A DNA stretch of 64,000 nucleotides from Heterobilharzia americana (Eukaryota > Platyhelminthes > Trematoda > Strigeidida > Schistosomatidae): the NCBI GenBank assembly GCA_944470555.2, contig OX104129.1, forward strand, positions 49,695,998-49,759,997, in the 5' to 3' direction. The notes beneath the pieces are model-generated. The model made no database searches and was not told the origin of the DNA. It worked only from the letters and a program-made list of their open reading frames with translations. The position numbers and the translations under genes were made by a program. Positions 24,735 through 37,570 of this stretch are shown here, in pieces (the first letter of the stretch is position 1; each line of letters opens with the position of its first letter).

Positions 24735-25070
24735 ACATTCACTACTTTTTAGCAGCAGGAGATAAAAAGAAGCTACAGCATAGCCGCCACTGGTTTCGAT
24801 TCTCAACTATATCTGGTAATGTCTCAAGCCACTGAGTTGTGTGATGTCTCGAACCCCACCCATGAAGTCGTGATGGACCAACAGATGCTAACCCGGAACA
24901 ACTATTCCTCATCTCATGGTACCATGTCATACAGACCACCTCTCCGCTTCTTCTATCCAGTCCTAGACTCATGGCTAGCAAACAGTGAACGGTATGGAAG
25001 CTATTGGGACGACATGAGTAACATATATCCCAGCCATCAAAGTAGGTGTTTCCAAATGGCTTCACTTATT
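24735..25070 (-). mobile_element. LINE 3' end fragment, minus strand
   Basis: The minus-strand frame contains LASVGPSRLHGWGSR, TQWLETLPDIVENRNQWRLC, matching the conserved 3' coding end of the LINE family ('R.LgWGprD...qWLETLgDMAqNR.QWR'). Confidence 0.65.
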
Positions 25071-25479
25071 GAATGACGATCTTCATCGTATCCAAACACA
25101 CGCTGTCATACCTCAGTATTACCTAAATGGTGTTGCCACCGGATACGAGCAATCCTACGGAGACGACGATGATCTGACAAATAAAGTCGCCACACATCCT
25201 CGGCTCAGAGAGGCCGGGTTTCACAGGTGCAGAACAAAACTCCAGGCACTGAAGCTTTGTAAACCCGAACTTAACAGTCAACCTTAAGTCGCGAAGGCGC
25301 TAAAGGTGGTCTAGATTGGCATATGCCACTCTGGCTTTCCATATGCGGTTATAAATTTCACCATACCTTAACCAGAACTCAAAGCACTACCTAGATAACT
25401 GACTTTTCGACTGCTTTCAACGGCTCACCACCAAGGGTGAGTGCAGGAACGCGCTACTGTCAATCTTGCAAAAGTACTT

Positions 25480-26140
25480 TGCACTTCTACTGTGCAAAGC
25501 ACATATCATACTTACGGACACTAGCTCTGTTCTACTACATGGCTGTGAAACATGCACACGGTAGAGGATAAGGGAAGGCTTTAGGCAATCGGTTACAGGT
25601 GCTTTCGTAGTATTGGTCGTCAAGTAACTACTACTAGTAGTAGTATAGAGCTCAGGTGTATAGTTTTCAGCAAGAAGTCACTCGCTGAGTGTAAACCTCC
25701 ATCAACTCAGATGAATGAGACTTGTTACGGATGCCCAGTCACACTTTGCTCCGACGTGCTATGCTAGACAAGATAGGATAAAAGGCTAAGGTAAAGTGTA
25801 TTTAGACTAAACCATGAAATCTCTTACTGTTGGTCTGACACATTCCTAGGTTGCAGTCTGTGAAAACCGAAACCGATGGTTAAAGACTGGATGACAGGGT
25901 TCACGACCAATCGCACCAAAGCATATGCATTCTTGCAGCCGCTTCAATCCAACCACCATATCATATTTCGTTATTTGCCTTACTTCCTTTCCTTTTCCTT
26001 CTCATGACTTTCCACAACTTTTGATGAAATTACTAATATTTTCTTATCTGTACTTTTATTATGATACGCTGAGAGGCGTAACTCCTGAGGAAGTTACATA
26101 GCAACGCCATTTTCCTTGCCGATGCCGGCTGACTGTCAGT
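25480..26140 (+). mobile_element. LINE 3' fragment, plus strand
   Basis: ctctgttctactacatggct and gtgaaacatgc recur in the copies at 19.4 and 60.1 kb ('vLLYGCETW' codons). Decayed 'MKSLTVGLT' codons follow near 25815. No intact frame. Confidence 0.6.
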
Positions 26141-29100
26141 CAGTTTTCTGTTAGATAGGTCCTAATATTGGAAATGGACTTTTATTTGATTTTCCGATAC
26201 CATCATGTCTACATATAATCCTAATGAGGTGGATGTTCCAAAATGTCAGTTTGTGAACATGGTATCATTAAATTTACCTTTATAACAAACCTCTCAAAAT
26301 TGGAAGCCTAAGTTGGTTTACTTTGCTTAGCAAGCTTAATGCAACGACCTCGATGGTGAACGTATAGCAGATGCACTAAGACTTTAACTGCAGGCTATCT
26401 CATTGGTGCAATTTGAAACACTGCACTCATGTCGCATTTCATACAGTAATCAATCAGCCCAAAGTGTTAATGTTCATTATTATGGTATTTGTACTTTTTA
26501 ATGCATGAGAAACAAAACGAAGTTTTTCACCGTTTGTTACGTGGCTTACACATTCTTTTCTTTATACGCTACCAACTGATTACGAAAAGGGGTGCTAGGA
26601 CTTTCGACATACTTGTGGATATGCAATGTCTTCAAAGATTCTGCCGAAACTTCCAGGAGTTCTGAAGTGTGCCCAAACTTTATAGAAAAACGCCTTTACT
26701 TCTCCGAACTTAGCTACGTTTTCGAGTGTTTTCTTATCATCTTTATTTCTTCGTAATAGGAATACGTGACAAGCGGTAATATACCTTATTGTGGGAAATA
26801 TAATTGAAAGTAACTAACAACCTCAAGGACTGATCTCACAACCTGAAGTACACCTGAAGTAAATAAACACTGGGTTCGACAACACCAAATTATGAGACAG
26901 CATTGATTCCTAACGGGCATTCCGCTCAGTATTTCCTAATTCACTTGAGTCTTCAAAGTACTGTCCATTACAAGGGGTCCAACGGGTGACTTGGTCCAAT
27001 ATCCGGCACGAGTTCTGAAAATATGAGCGCTATTTCCCACGTTGAGAAATACTTTAGCTTTCGCTGTTCGTCGTTACCTTGGTACACTTTAGTTGAAAGT
27101 AACTCAGTAAAAGACCAGTTAGCTTGTTGTCAGCTTTTTGGCATGATATGCGTTTTGGCTTTGTCTCATTATTTATTGGTTGAAAGACCTTTACATGCAC
27201 GTTGTGCTCGGTGCATTATATTTTTCAGTTTAGTGTTCACCCAGTAGTAATACGGCTGGCATCAACTAAGATGGTGAACAACCGGACAACCATTTGCCCG
27301 TAGAGAACAGAATGTAGCATTGTCTGTGTGAGATGCTTTCATCAGGTGTTCACCGTCATAAAACCTGCTCAAAACAAGCGTTATAGTAGAACGGAATTTC
27401 CCTGGTTCCGTGACTTCTTTGAAGCCGAGGGATATCCTGATACAAAAACAACTGAGAATTTTAGAGCATCGGTAAAAAACAGCGAGCGGTGTACTTTGGT
27501 TTCTTCGGAGAGCATCCACGTTTAGATCAGGATAGGTTCAGGATTCTACACCTTGCTTATTTGGAATCTTATTTAGATTAATACGTTTTAGTCCACAGTG
27601 AGAAAGGAAGCTGAACGGAGTTTTTCCTGCCTCCTTTATGAAGAGCAACTATCAAGGCTAAAGCTTTTTTCCTATTTTATCGTGAGAAAAAAGGTGGTTC
27701 AGTTTCGGCCTTTCAGGTATATGAATAATTACCATAAGCTTACCTAATGACCAGTAGGGTTGGTCACCTTAAAGGCCATCAAAGAGATGCAAAAGTCCTA
27801 ATTAAATCATCTCGAAATAAGGCACAGAGTCTCGTAGTTATCAGCAATAGGAGCAAGTAACAAAAACAAGCGGTGGAATGTTTTCCGGGGAAAGTATTCA
27901 AAGAAACTACGGTAAAAATTAGGCTGATAACATACTATCTTGATCCCTACACATTGATAGCGGCATGACTTTCTGCCTTTTCTGTAGTTACTTCACAAGA
28001 TCAATTTCCAAAATGCATAACTCCCACCTTAAACGTACGAAAACACAGCTTAGAGGCGATCTCTGGAAGACGAAAACCGGCTGAAATTTTCGAGTCTTGT
28101 TGACATTTCTGAAGAGTAAAGACCTATGGAGACAAGAAGAAAGGAAAGTCTATTGATCTTATCAACAGCTAGGTAACTGCTCCTAATAGCCTGCTTACAA
28201 CTTGCAAAGAAAACCTTTAAGCTAAAAAACAACTGCCTCCAAAATTATACGCAGGCACACTGAAAAGATTTCTAGCCCACCGAAATGATACGTATGAACA
28301 GAAAGAAATGAAACTCAAAATCTAGATACGAGAATTCAAAAAATATTAGCTTTCTATACTGACACTGGTGCTAGTCAGTAGTACTGTTGATTTAGGATGG
28401 GCAGGCGCAACATAACTTGGATAATATTACGCCACTGAAGAAGGAAAAAGAAATAAAAATTAAGAATACAAGATATCAACCTATGTTTCTAAATTGTGGA
28501 ACACAGAGAACACTATACGACTACTAACCTCACTTATACTCGGAAATGTGTTGATACTTGAAAACTGCGCCACATCATGGCCTACGTTCAACACCCAATG
28601 CTCAATAAATTTCCCTGACTATGGCCAATCAAATTCAGATTCGGAATTGTACTTTGAAAATAGAAAACTGCGAGCCCACATTATTCACTTCTTAGTAGAA
28701 TTCTGCTTTTATTCTGTCCTTTCTTGAAAGAGTCAACCGTCTACGCCAGTCAGCTCCAAGATTTGATTGCCCTAAACAAAAGCCATTACTTTATGAAGAA
28801 GACGTTTCTCCTTTGCTTGTAAGCCCTTCCGTTACATTGCATGGGTTGTTCTGACCCAGTGGAGCCGGAAACTATTAGGTAGATAACGTTCAAATTCACT
28901 TTTTAATATCCATAACAACATTGTCCACCTGTGATATGACAAAGAAATAAGGTTCAACTCCTGGAGTTGTTCTTCACGGGCGAAGCGTGTCATCGCAGCC
29001 ACCATTTGAGTGATCGTTCTCCAAAATCCCTGCGGAAGGTCTGATGCACCTTTCGGACGATCACTTGCCATTTGTGCAAATTTTCTATTTGGGATGTGTA

Positions 29101-30600
29101 GGAAGTGGTGAGAATACCACCACTTATCTTGGTACCAGCTCTACACAACACACGTTATTCTAAAACTCTTGGCTATAGCCAGTCGACGGCGTGCCCCGGT
29201 TTTCAAGTTGTGACCTATTGTGGCTTCTTGGTCACTCGGGGGCAGTAGTGAGGGTAGAGGAGTAGTCCTAATGTCGAAGGTGTTGCTGCCTGCGAGCCTC
29301 ATACATACTTTTGTACACTGATCTGCGCTTAGAGGTAATAACCATCTGCCTGATTCAGGCAACGAACTGTTTATACCTGTCTGAAGCGTACTTACACCAT
29401 AGTTATCTTTCATTTCTCGCCAGATTTTTATTGTCCACACTCGACAATTCATTTGAGCGCAGGAGAAATAGCAGGGAATCCAGGCCTGTGTCTGGCTGAA
29501 ATCCACTTTCCAATAACTTCCAAAAACATAGCTGGGAACTTATCTTCACTTAATATCCCCTACCTAACTAGGAACTTTAGTTCACGCAAGCAGATGGCTG
29601 GTGATTCTAAAACTCACCGGTTTCATGATGTATCTTGTCGAACTCTTTACTGAAGTCTATACTGATAAAAAACACAGGTATCGTATCATTCCATGACAAT
29701 GCAATTTTTGCCCATTGTGAGGAGGTTTGTTAAGCAAGGACACCCGTGAAAGCTATATGATACATGTGACAAAAACGTGTTGCTTTCAAAGTAGACCATA
29801 ATGGATCTTAACAACGGTATCAGTAGAGCTGTAATACGTGACTGTATCAGGAATTGAACAGTCTCACCAGAGAGATAAGAGTCAACATTCCATAGTCAGT
29901 GCATTTGCTCTCATCATAGCAAGTGTAATAAGTAGAAACAAACAACAATGAACATTCGTATCGTGCGGTAACTAGAATAGTTGTTCACCACAAAAGTTTT
30001 TGACCGGTAATGTGAAGGATGCTACCGTGAATCCACCGTGTAAATGTGGGTGTGATACTGGCGGCTTTCTGGACATCTGGGAGTATGGCTTCGCTGGACG
30101 TCGTTGCCAGTAGGCTATATTCGTAGGGTGCAAACCGTCTCAAACTTCAAGTGCGGCTCACTCGATCTTACTGATTTCTTCACATACAGAGCACTTGATC
30201 TCCCAAGAACATCTTCGCGACTAACGTCCACAGGGCTGATTCTGTTATATATCAATGCTTGTGTTTTATGAGTCATGTTCACTGGAAGTTTCCGAGTGCG
30301 GGTCCCGCCGTGAACTCCACCTCATCTTTATCATTCCCAGTTTAAGCTTTTTATGGCATGTATGTGGCCAGCGCACAGTCCTGGTGTATCTCCCGGCTCC
30401 TTCACCTCAGAAGCATCAGGGCTGTTGGTAAAACTCCAATGTTGTTTCTTCCATCGCAGTAGACTCCGGATTTCACAAGTTATTCCCAAAAGACATTGTT
30501 TTCGCCCTTCTGGGATATTTCATTGAAATATGACCCACCTGGAGTGATAAGTAGCATAATCGAAAGAGAAAATAAGTCGGTCACTGGAGCTGGATAAAAA
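26141..30600. other. Unresolved intergenic sequence, probably old repeats
   Basis: Only short frames. Minus-strand frames at 28832-29071 and 29141-29506 and plus-strand frames at 27023-27525 have slightly raised GC but no motif I can name. About 30050-30560 could be a CR1-type endonuclease remnant, but this is too weak to call. Confidence 0.4.
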
Positions 30601-30602
30601 GT

Positions 30603-31045
30603 TGATCACCGTGTAGTGCACCTTCCTGGCACCAAAATATAACTAGGGCTAAAATAAATAGTTTAAATTAAGTTAACTAAATAAATCTCTAGCTTGCCTC
30701 AGGATGCTTAGGGTGTTTTAAGTTTTGTTTTAACGAGCATGCATCCGAGCAGGCTTGGAAGCCATTTTTGCGCTCCATTGTGCTGATCACCACGCACGTA
30801 CTCCGAGTCCCTAGTTCAGCCTTACAAGCCAGATAAGTTGATTAAACTTTTCCCTCATTCATTATTACTACATTTACTTTAAATACATAGCTCCTTCAAA
30901 TACATTGCGTGTCAGTTCTTTTGATTTGTGTTTTGTTATCAGTACTTACACGTTAGGTAAAGTACTGGTTAAGCAGGTACTAGAGCACATCAAGTTAAGT
31001 AGGGTTGATAAAACGTTACGGAATTGTAACACGCATCCCTACAAA
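30603..31045 (+). repeat. Probable 5' LTR of a degenerate Gypsy element
   Basis: It starts tgatcaccgtgtagtgcacc, comparable to tgatctgtagcgtcac at the 3' LTR of the element at 40 kb. It is followed at 31047 by tggtgagcccgag, the same kind of primer-binding site as tggtgagcccgacgtgatt at 40782. No second copy of this LTR was found in the window. Confidence 0.55.
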
Positions 31046-31235
31046 TTGGTGAGCCCGAGTATCACTTCTTACTTTGTCCAGCACCTTTGTTCTCTTGCGT
31101 TGATTTGTCTGGCCTATTTTTGTTTTCGGCACGGTCTAGCGTTTTTTTTTTTTTTATTATTGCACTCCTCATTGGTTATTTTTGCATTGTAATTTTTTCT
31201 ATTATGGCTATCGTGCCTCGTTAATTCCCTGATCA

Positions 31236-32100
31236 ATGGTGGATAACGACTCGACTGCGCAGATGGCCGTAACCCTCCAGCTTCCCACCTTCTGGGCCAA
31301 CAGACCATCTGCGTGGTTCTCCCATGTGGAAGCTCAGTTTGCCTTGAGACACGTTCAATCACAAGAAACTAAGTCCAACTTAGTCATTGTCAGCTTACCG
31401 GAAAATGTGATCGAAGACGTCTCAGATGTGCTAGATGACCCAGCACCGAATCTTTACGATCGCCTCAAAACCGCCCTCATCAAACGTGTTGCACTTACTG
31501 ACCAGCAGAAAGTGCAAGAACTTTTCACGGATGTGCATCTGGGTGATCGTAAGCCGACGCAACTGCTTCGTCAGATTTAGCAGCTGACTGCTGACTTCAA
31601 CACTGATGAAACATTTCTTAAGCAACTGTGGTTACAGAGGTTACCACAGTCGGTTCAAGGTATCCTTGCACCCTTCCATAAGTGTCCCTTAATAGGGCTG
31701 GCGGAAGCGTCTGACAGAGCTGTGGATGCTACGAAACCCAACACTAGTATCTCAGCTGCACTGTCTACTGCCACGGATTCGTTCAAAAACCAACATCCTC
31801 TCTCGGCTGTTGAGCCAACAAGTTTCGATGTTGTAGCTCACATCTCGAAATTGTATGAGGAGTTGTGCAGCATCAGGAACGAAATGCGGTCTGGTAGTGC
31901 TTCCAACGGTCGCAGATCTCGCTTGCCCAACAGGTCTGCCTCGCGTACCGGTAGCAGACGTTCCAAATCGTGACAATCCCAACCCAGGTCGTGCCGGTAC
32001 CATAAACGTTGTGGTGCCAATGCCAAAAGGTGCACTCGACCTTGCACCTTCAAGGCCAACCAGGCGGGAAACGTGTGAGCCAGCACGTGACGGCGACTAA
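31236..32100 (+). pseudogene. gag: Ty3/Gypsy gag remnant
   Basis: The frame begins MVDNDSTAQMAVTLQLPTFW. It has the gag core pattern 'LP.FW...p..WF..vEaqF' and GDRKPTQLLRQI, interrupted by one in-frame TAG at 31578-31580. It resumes to VDATKPNTS and, in a shifted frame, a zinc-knuckle-like CRYHKRCGANAKRCTRPC near 32000. Homologous in layout to the gag at 40910 but a different family member. No matching protease, RT or integrase was recognised downstream, so the element looks 3'-truncated by other repeats. Confidence 0.75.
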
Positions 32101-34880
32101 CGTCGCTGGCGAGCATGATACATGATACGTTTAGAGGCAAAAGAGAAGTTAATATAAATACTGTGATGACAGTCAATTCCCACCGCCTAATTTTAGCATT
32201 CTCGCCAGCTATCCAATCTTCCTCGAGGCTGCCAGCAGTCGGAGTTAAAACTTCATCCCCTAAAGAGTTGTTTCAGTGGGTCTGGCTGCGCTTAGAGATA
32301 ACATTGTTCCTAATTTTTGGTGATCAATTTCCATGGTATTGCAATATGATATCTGAGGCAAGCGTAGGATGGAATTTTTCCGCTTGGGCTCCTTAGATTA
32401 CTTGAAGCTGCCTCACCCACGATGCTACATATGCTGCGGTGATCATGCGTCTAGCACCCAATGACTACATGTGACCTTCGTGTGGCTTGTGCTGTGGCTA
32501 GACAGCACTATACTGCCTGCCTCTGGGCTCCTGCTAAGAGACCAGCATCCTACATTATGCGTGGCGGTTAAGCACTGAGGAAACATGTCATTTTCAACAA
32601 GTGTGTCATAAAGCTTGAGCAAAGCTTATGGATAAATGCATGATATTTCCTCATTCTGAATCACAACCAGTAACCTTCGGCCCACAACTCGAGGACCCTA
32701 AGGTCTTTCAGTATCATGCCCAGTTCGTCTTCGCAGCTAACACCTCTCCACGTCTTGATGACATTTGCGTCGCTGACACATCACCGGTGGTAGAGAGCCT
32801 GGGCAGCAGTAACGACGGCTGAAGCTGAGAGGTACAGATGCGGCTTGAAGAACCTTAGCTCATCACTTGGATAGAACTTGGTCGAACGATAGTGGCTACC
32901 CTTACCCCAAAAAGGTCGGGCCCCTATCAGTCATGCAGCTCAAAACACCTCTTCTCTCGGTTAGCAGATCTCGCCGACATAACTAGCCTAAACTCCAATC
33001 TTCCCGCACGAACTTACAAAGAAAAAGCAACAGCAAACGCAGAGGAAACTGCAAGCCAAATCTTCTGCCTACGGCGGACATTGTCATATGTGTGACCCTA
33101 CCGTAGCCGCAGGTGACTCAGACTTCGAGTGTCGCCTCTGAAATAAGTGAGTTCATTGTCAATGTGATGTGCAACAGACCAGTATCATGCTTTCGTGGTG
33201 CACCATCCATACACATAGTTCCTTTAGATTTGCCCTCAGTGTCGGGTGGGACCACTTCCAGCAACAGTCTACTTCGGGGCAGCCGATAAGGGACTGCCTG
33301 GTAGCCACTGGAATCCAAACATCCACCGAGACTACAACCGCGAAGAGTCTAAAAACCGAAATAGACAGTAATGCTCAGCGGACAGTTATATCAGTGGCCA
33401 GTCTGATGACAGCCAAATGCGGGAGGGCAGTAACTTCAACCACTACCTACAATCCCCAGTTGTCGTTCTTTGTCCAAACGTCTAACACCGAGAGGGGCAC
33501 GTCCAAGTGTTTCACGGCAGTGCAAAAAGTCTCGGCGGTAACATGGTGAAATTAAAATCCCTCTGTTCTCACCTTGCTTCGAAAGTTGTGACATTGGTAG
33601 GAACTCCGTTATCATCCAACATTAGTGATGTGGGGGCGAATATATACTACGCTACTATTCAGGGGTGACGGGGAGCACAAGACGGTAGGCCAAACGGTAA
33701 ACCAGGTATTTGGCCAGTTTAAAAGTGAGCTAATAACATTGTGATGTCAAAGCTCCCACATTCAGTCTGATGCCACTTTACGGTTGAACTCAACAAGTAT
33801 CTGATGCGGGAGAGCCTATCAGGCCTTCAGTAGCAGCATGGAACAGAACCAAGAACTGCTTCAAGTTACACGAATAGGTATTAGATATTCCAAATGGATA
33901 TAATACGAATGCTCAACCGGCGGTTAACTTCCTGCACAACAGCCACCTACCGCCACCTGGGAAGAATAGAGGAGGAGACCGAAGTTAGGCGGGAGAGGTT
34001 ATTCCTCCCATAATAACAGTCGACTAAACCCAAAACACATTAGTATGTATGAACGTGGGATATAATCGCTTCCACAAATCGGCACGTTAACATAGTAAGA
34101 GTAAGGACTGGCCACTCAGCGAGATAAATTGTAAATGGGTGCGGGAAACGGACTGCTAGTCGTGCTGTGAAAATGATGTGAATGTGACGAGGTAAAAACG
34201 TCCAGACCAATGACAATGCTTTATGCAAAACCGTTCTGCAATTCTTTGACAACGGTTGTCTCTTATCTCACCACTTGTTATCACAATCCGTTCCCTTTTC
34301 AATAACACACCTTCTATTTCTTCCGCCTGGACAAATATCACCACCTACACCGATTGTACATTTTGCATATTGACGGAGCAACTTTTTAGTCCAATTGCCT
34401 ACCACTTTACCGAGTATAAATGCGGATGTACAGCTTGATAATGAAGTCTTTGAAAAGGAATATTTCTTCGCCGATACGTGCCTTGTTCTTGCTAATGAAC
34501 AAATGGGCACATTTCGTCAGTTGAAAAACATCCATCGACAGACCCAAGACCCCAGGAAGTGGCGTTGTGTATCACTTGACTGAGGGCTGGGAACTGGTGA
34601 GGGATTTCACTAGGATGAAGATCTCTGGGAATTTGCCTGTGGTGGAAACAACTGAGAAGTGAACGTCATGGCTGAAGCAAGGCACGTGGCACCTCTTGGA
34701 AACCAGGAGGAAAGTATGGGGCCCATCCTCAAAAGAGCCCTGTGAAAGTGCTCTAGGCAGTCTATGGAGCATCAAAGTGCCGTAGCATAGGGGTTCGTTG
34801 CAGACAAACCTTATCCAGGAACTTGGGGAGAACCCCAAGAACCTGCATCAATTTATGGTGTTGAGAAAGTCTTCTGACCA
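32101..34880. other. GC-richer, unresolved repeat-like stretch
   Basis: Base composition is visibly higher in G+C than the flanks. Short plus-strand frames follow one another (for example 32628-32822, 32892-33095, 33169-33549) with stops between. The arrangement suggests a decayed retroelement, perhaps the 5' half of the CR1-like element that follows. No motif was recognised. Confidence 0.35.
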
Positions 34881-34899
34881 AGGAGCATGCGTCATGAAA

Positions 34900-36440
34900 G
34901 ACTCAGGTGGGGGAAGCTTTCTGAACTAGGGGTTCGCGAAACGTTCAGCGCCACATCTGATTTAAGATTAAACATCGCCACCCAGTCGAACTTGCCAACA
35001 CCTTAACAGCCCCTAACAGTACCCTCTGCAGAAGTTACGCTGATTAGAGATAAATCTTTTTACGATTCTCGGAAAGCTTTCAAAGCTGTGCACAGGAGAA
35101 GGTGTGAATACGTTCGCCCGTGTGTGTTGAAACATTGTACGAACCCTTTATGTATCCACTTCCGTAATCTTTTTCAACTCTCATTGGACGAACGCACACT
35201 CCAAAGATCACGGAAACGTGCCATCTTCGAAGAAGACAGGCAGAAACTGAGGTGCCACCAGCCTGTGGAATTCCTACCAGTCATGCCAACAGTAATGAAA
35301 AGCCTAGTAGACGACCGTATTAAAGATAGTCGGACCCAAAAGGGGCACTAACTGATGCTCGACACAGCTCTCAGCGGCCCATTTCTTATGCATCAAACCT
35401 TCCAAAGGCCTGTTGCAACTGGATAGCGCGTTGGGAACTTCGAGCTCCGATTTTTAGGATCCCTCGGAACTTTCCTTAGGTCTCCCACTCAGCCACACAC
35501 GGCATTCTTGTGCGTTACACGGCATGGTTGGGCATCAGCTGCCTGGCGCCGTTTTGGCTGGAGAATTGCCTAGACGCTTGAGAGTTCTACACAGAAGTCA
35601 AAAAGGTCTCCCCAACGTGGAGCGCATCATCCGGTGCAACTTAAGGGGTGCCTCAGTGTCAAATGCCGCGACTGCTTTTGTGAGTAACCTCTCACCTGAC
35701 CTTGAATTCCTGATTCTACCTCAAGCCGACAACATTGAGCTGTGGATACCTGTAACATCCGAGTGGGAATCAAATGAGCTACAAGGTGATCCCGGAATGC
35801 TGCAGACTGATGACAGACAGGGGACTGGCATTTGACACAGATGGGTGCCACAGGATGTTTTTCATTCTCTTGGTCCTCAGGAAACATCCTACTGTCACTG
35901 TGATATGAGTCTTGCTTAAACGACAGTAAAGAAAGACCTTGGACAAGTTACAACCGATGGACTAGATACTAGTTCCTTCGATGCTCATGCACTGCTACAC
36001 TTCGTGCATAGAAAGCTAAATTTCCTCGTTCCTGAACTCCTTCTAAAGCCTCACAAGACCCACATGCAACCTCATCTTGAGTGTCACAAAGCAACTGGAC
36101 CATCATACTTCATAGGATACGCAAATATATGGGAGAGAGCCTGGAGGCAAGCCGCGAAGTGTTGTGGGGATGTCACGAAAGTCAGATGGCGATGGGCTAA
36201 AGGACCTATGCTTTTACTCTCTAATTCGCAGTAAGTTACATGGTGATTTGGAAATGACCCGAAATATATCAAGTAATTCAAGTTACCGGGACTGACACCG
36301 TGTAATCCTTTTGAAAACCAAAAGAGAGAGTGAAAAGTCGCGCGAGTTCGCACTTCCTGTATTTGAATCTGCGGCCTCCGGAAGGCGTCTCCTCCTAAGC
36401 CTGTCACTACCCTATGCATAGACAACTTCTGGGAAGGTTT
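34900..36440 (+). mobile_element. CR1-clade LINE (SR1-like) RT remnant, plus strand
   Basis: Decayed frames include HFRNLFQLSLDERTLQRSRK, then RQKLRCHQPVEFLPVMP and MKSLVDDRI (35088-35351), which fit 'nLSL..g.lP..Wk...iiPi.Kkgdr..l..YRPvSLlpv.sKv.E..v.d.'. Further on ELWIPVTSEWESNELQ and 'KKDLGQVTTDGLDTSS' appear, then HLECHKATGPSYFIGYANIW. The order is that of a CR1-type RT. Many stops are present. Confidence 0.65.
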
Positions 36441-36612
36441 GGGCCGCTACACAGCGACACATGTCTTATGGTCATTCTGTTCAGACACAGACTAGGTGGG
36501 CTAACCGAACTAATTCGCATCGTTCTCGGGCAGTTTTCTCCATAACAATTACCTTGTGTCCACCATATTATTATGAATTCCACCCAAAGATATACATCCC
36601 AAATAAAAGCCA

Positions 36613-36952
36613 TTAGGATTTGTCCTGGTGCGAACTTGACAGACGCAAAGACCAATCACTAATTATTCGGACTTGTCATATACCCACAAGTACGACACCA
36701 AGGAAGAACACGATATCATAGTCGGACGGAATAGTATATTTGGATGGTTGTGCCAAAATACCGATGCGTTCCAACTAACTGGCTAGAGAGTCGAACACGA
36801 GCAGTGCAACGTAACACGACAGCGTGCCAAATGGCGAGGATGCTTGACCGGCTGCCTTCGGCATAGTGAGTCCAGTTAAACTATCAAGGTCAGCATCAAT
36901 GTCGAAAGTCGTCAAACCCTAGGCTATTGATTTTGGGGAAGTGTGTGACGCT
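36613..36952 (-). repeat. Solo LTR of the Gypsy family inserted at 40 kb
   Basis: Read on the minus strand it matches the LTRs at 40437 and 43830 almost base for base (gcgtcacacacttcccc, gggtttgacgactttcgac, ttggcacgctgtcgtgttac). It shares the 3' LTR variants atcaatagcc and gccgaaggcagcc. No internal element sequence adjoins it on either side, so it is a solo LTR. Orientation is opposite to the full element 3.5 kb away. Confidence 0.88.
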
Positions 36953-37570
36953 TCATTCTCATTTACGACGTTATCACCAATAATATTTCGATTTCTGTTA
37001 TTCCTGCTATTATCTTTCATAGCGTTACCGACTCTCACTCCTCGCCATTTGATTTTATTCAGTGAGGTACTCCATACCATTATTTTGTTTCCTGTGTACC
37101 GTTGACCTGCCTAGGTTTTTTGTCCTTCAGTTTTCGTTTCCTCATATTCGGTTCCTCATCTTCTCTCTCGTTCATTTTTGTCGACTTTCAGTTCTCCTTA
37201 CCTCCCTTTGCGACCAACCCGAACAGCTGTCTAGCGGTATCGAGAGTCCATCTGTACCATGGTCTCAAAACGAACCATACATCTAGCTCTAAATTTTACC
37301 GAAACCCACTCACCCTTCCTATTTACTAGAGCTATAACAGATGAGTAGCTAGATCTACTGAGTTGGAATCGACCCTGGACCCAGAATCATTCCATAGGAC
37401 CAAGAAGCGACCATGAAGAAACAAAGTTGGTCTATACGGGGACATAAAAATAGATATTGGACACAGGAAGTGCCTGAAACAATTTGAAGGTCGACCGACT
37501 GTTTGTTCTTTTAAGATTCAGATCAAACTTGCGTTATAGTTTGATATAATTTTATGCTGAGTTGTGTATA
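36953..37570. other. Upstream region of SENP8-like gene
   Basis: Pyrimidine-rich tracts at 37040-37200. The 60 bases before the SENP8 ATG are AT-rich (ttgatataattttatgctgag). No defined promoter element can be claimed. Confidence 0.35.

Noticed and set aside
28832..29506. Minus-strand frames of 79 and 121 codons as a host gene
   Set aside because: No recognisable domain, and overlapping plus-strand frames of similar length. Most likely an old repeat.
30050..30560. CR1-type endonuclease domain
   Set aside because: Only scattered similarity to endonuclease segments across several stops. Too weak to annotate.
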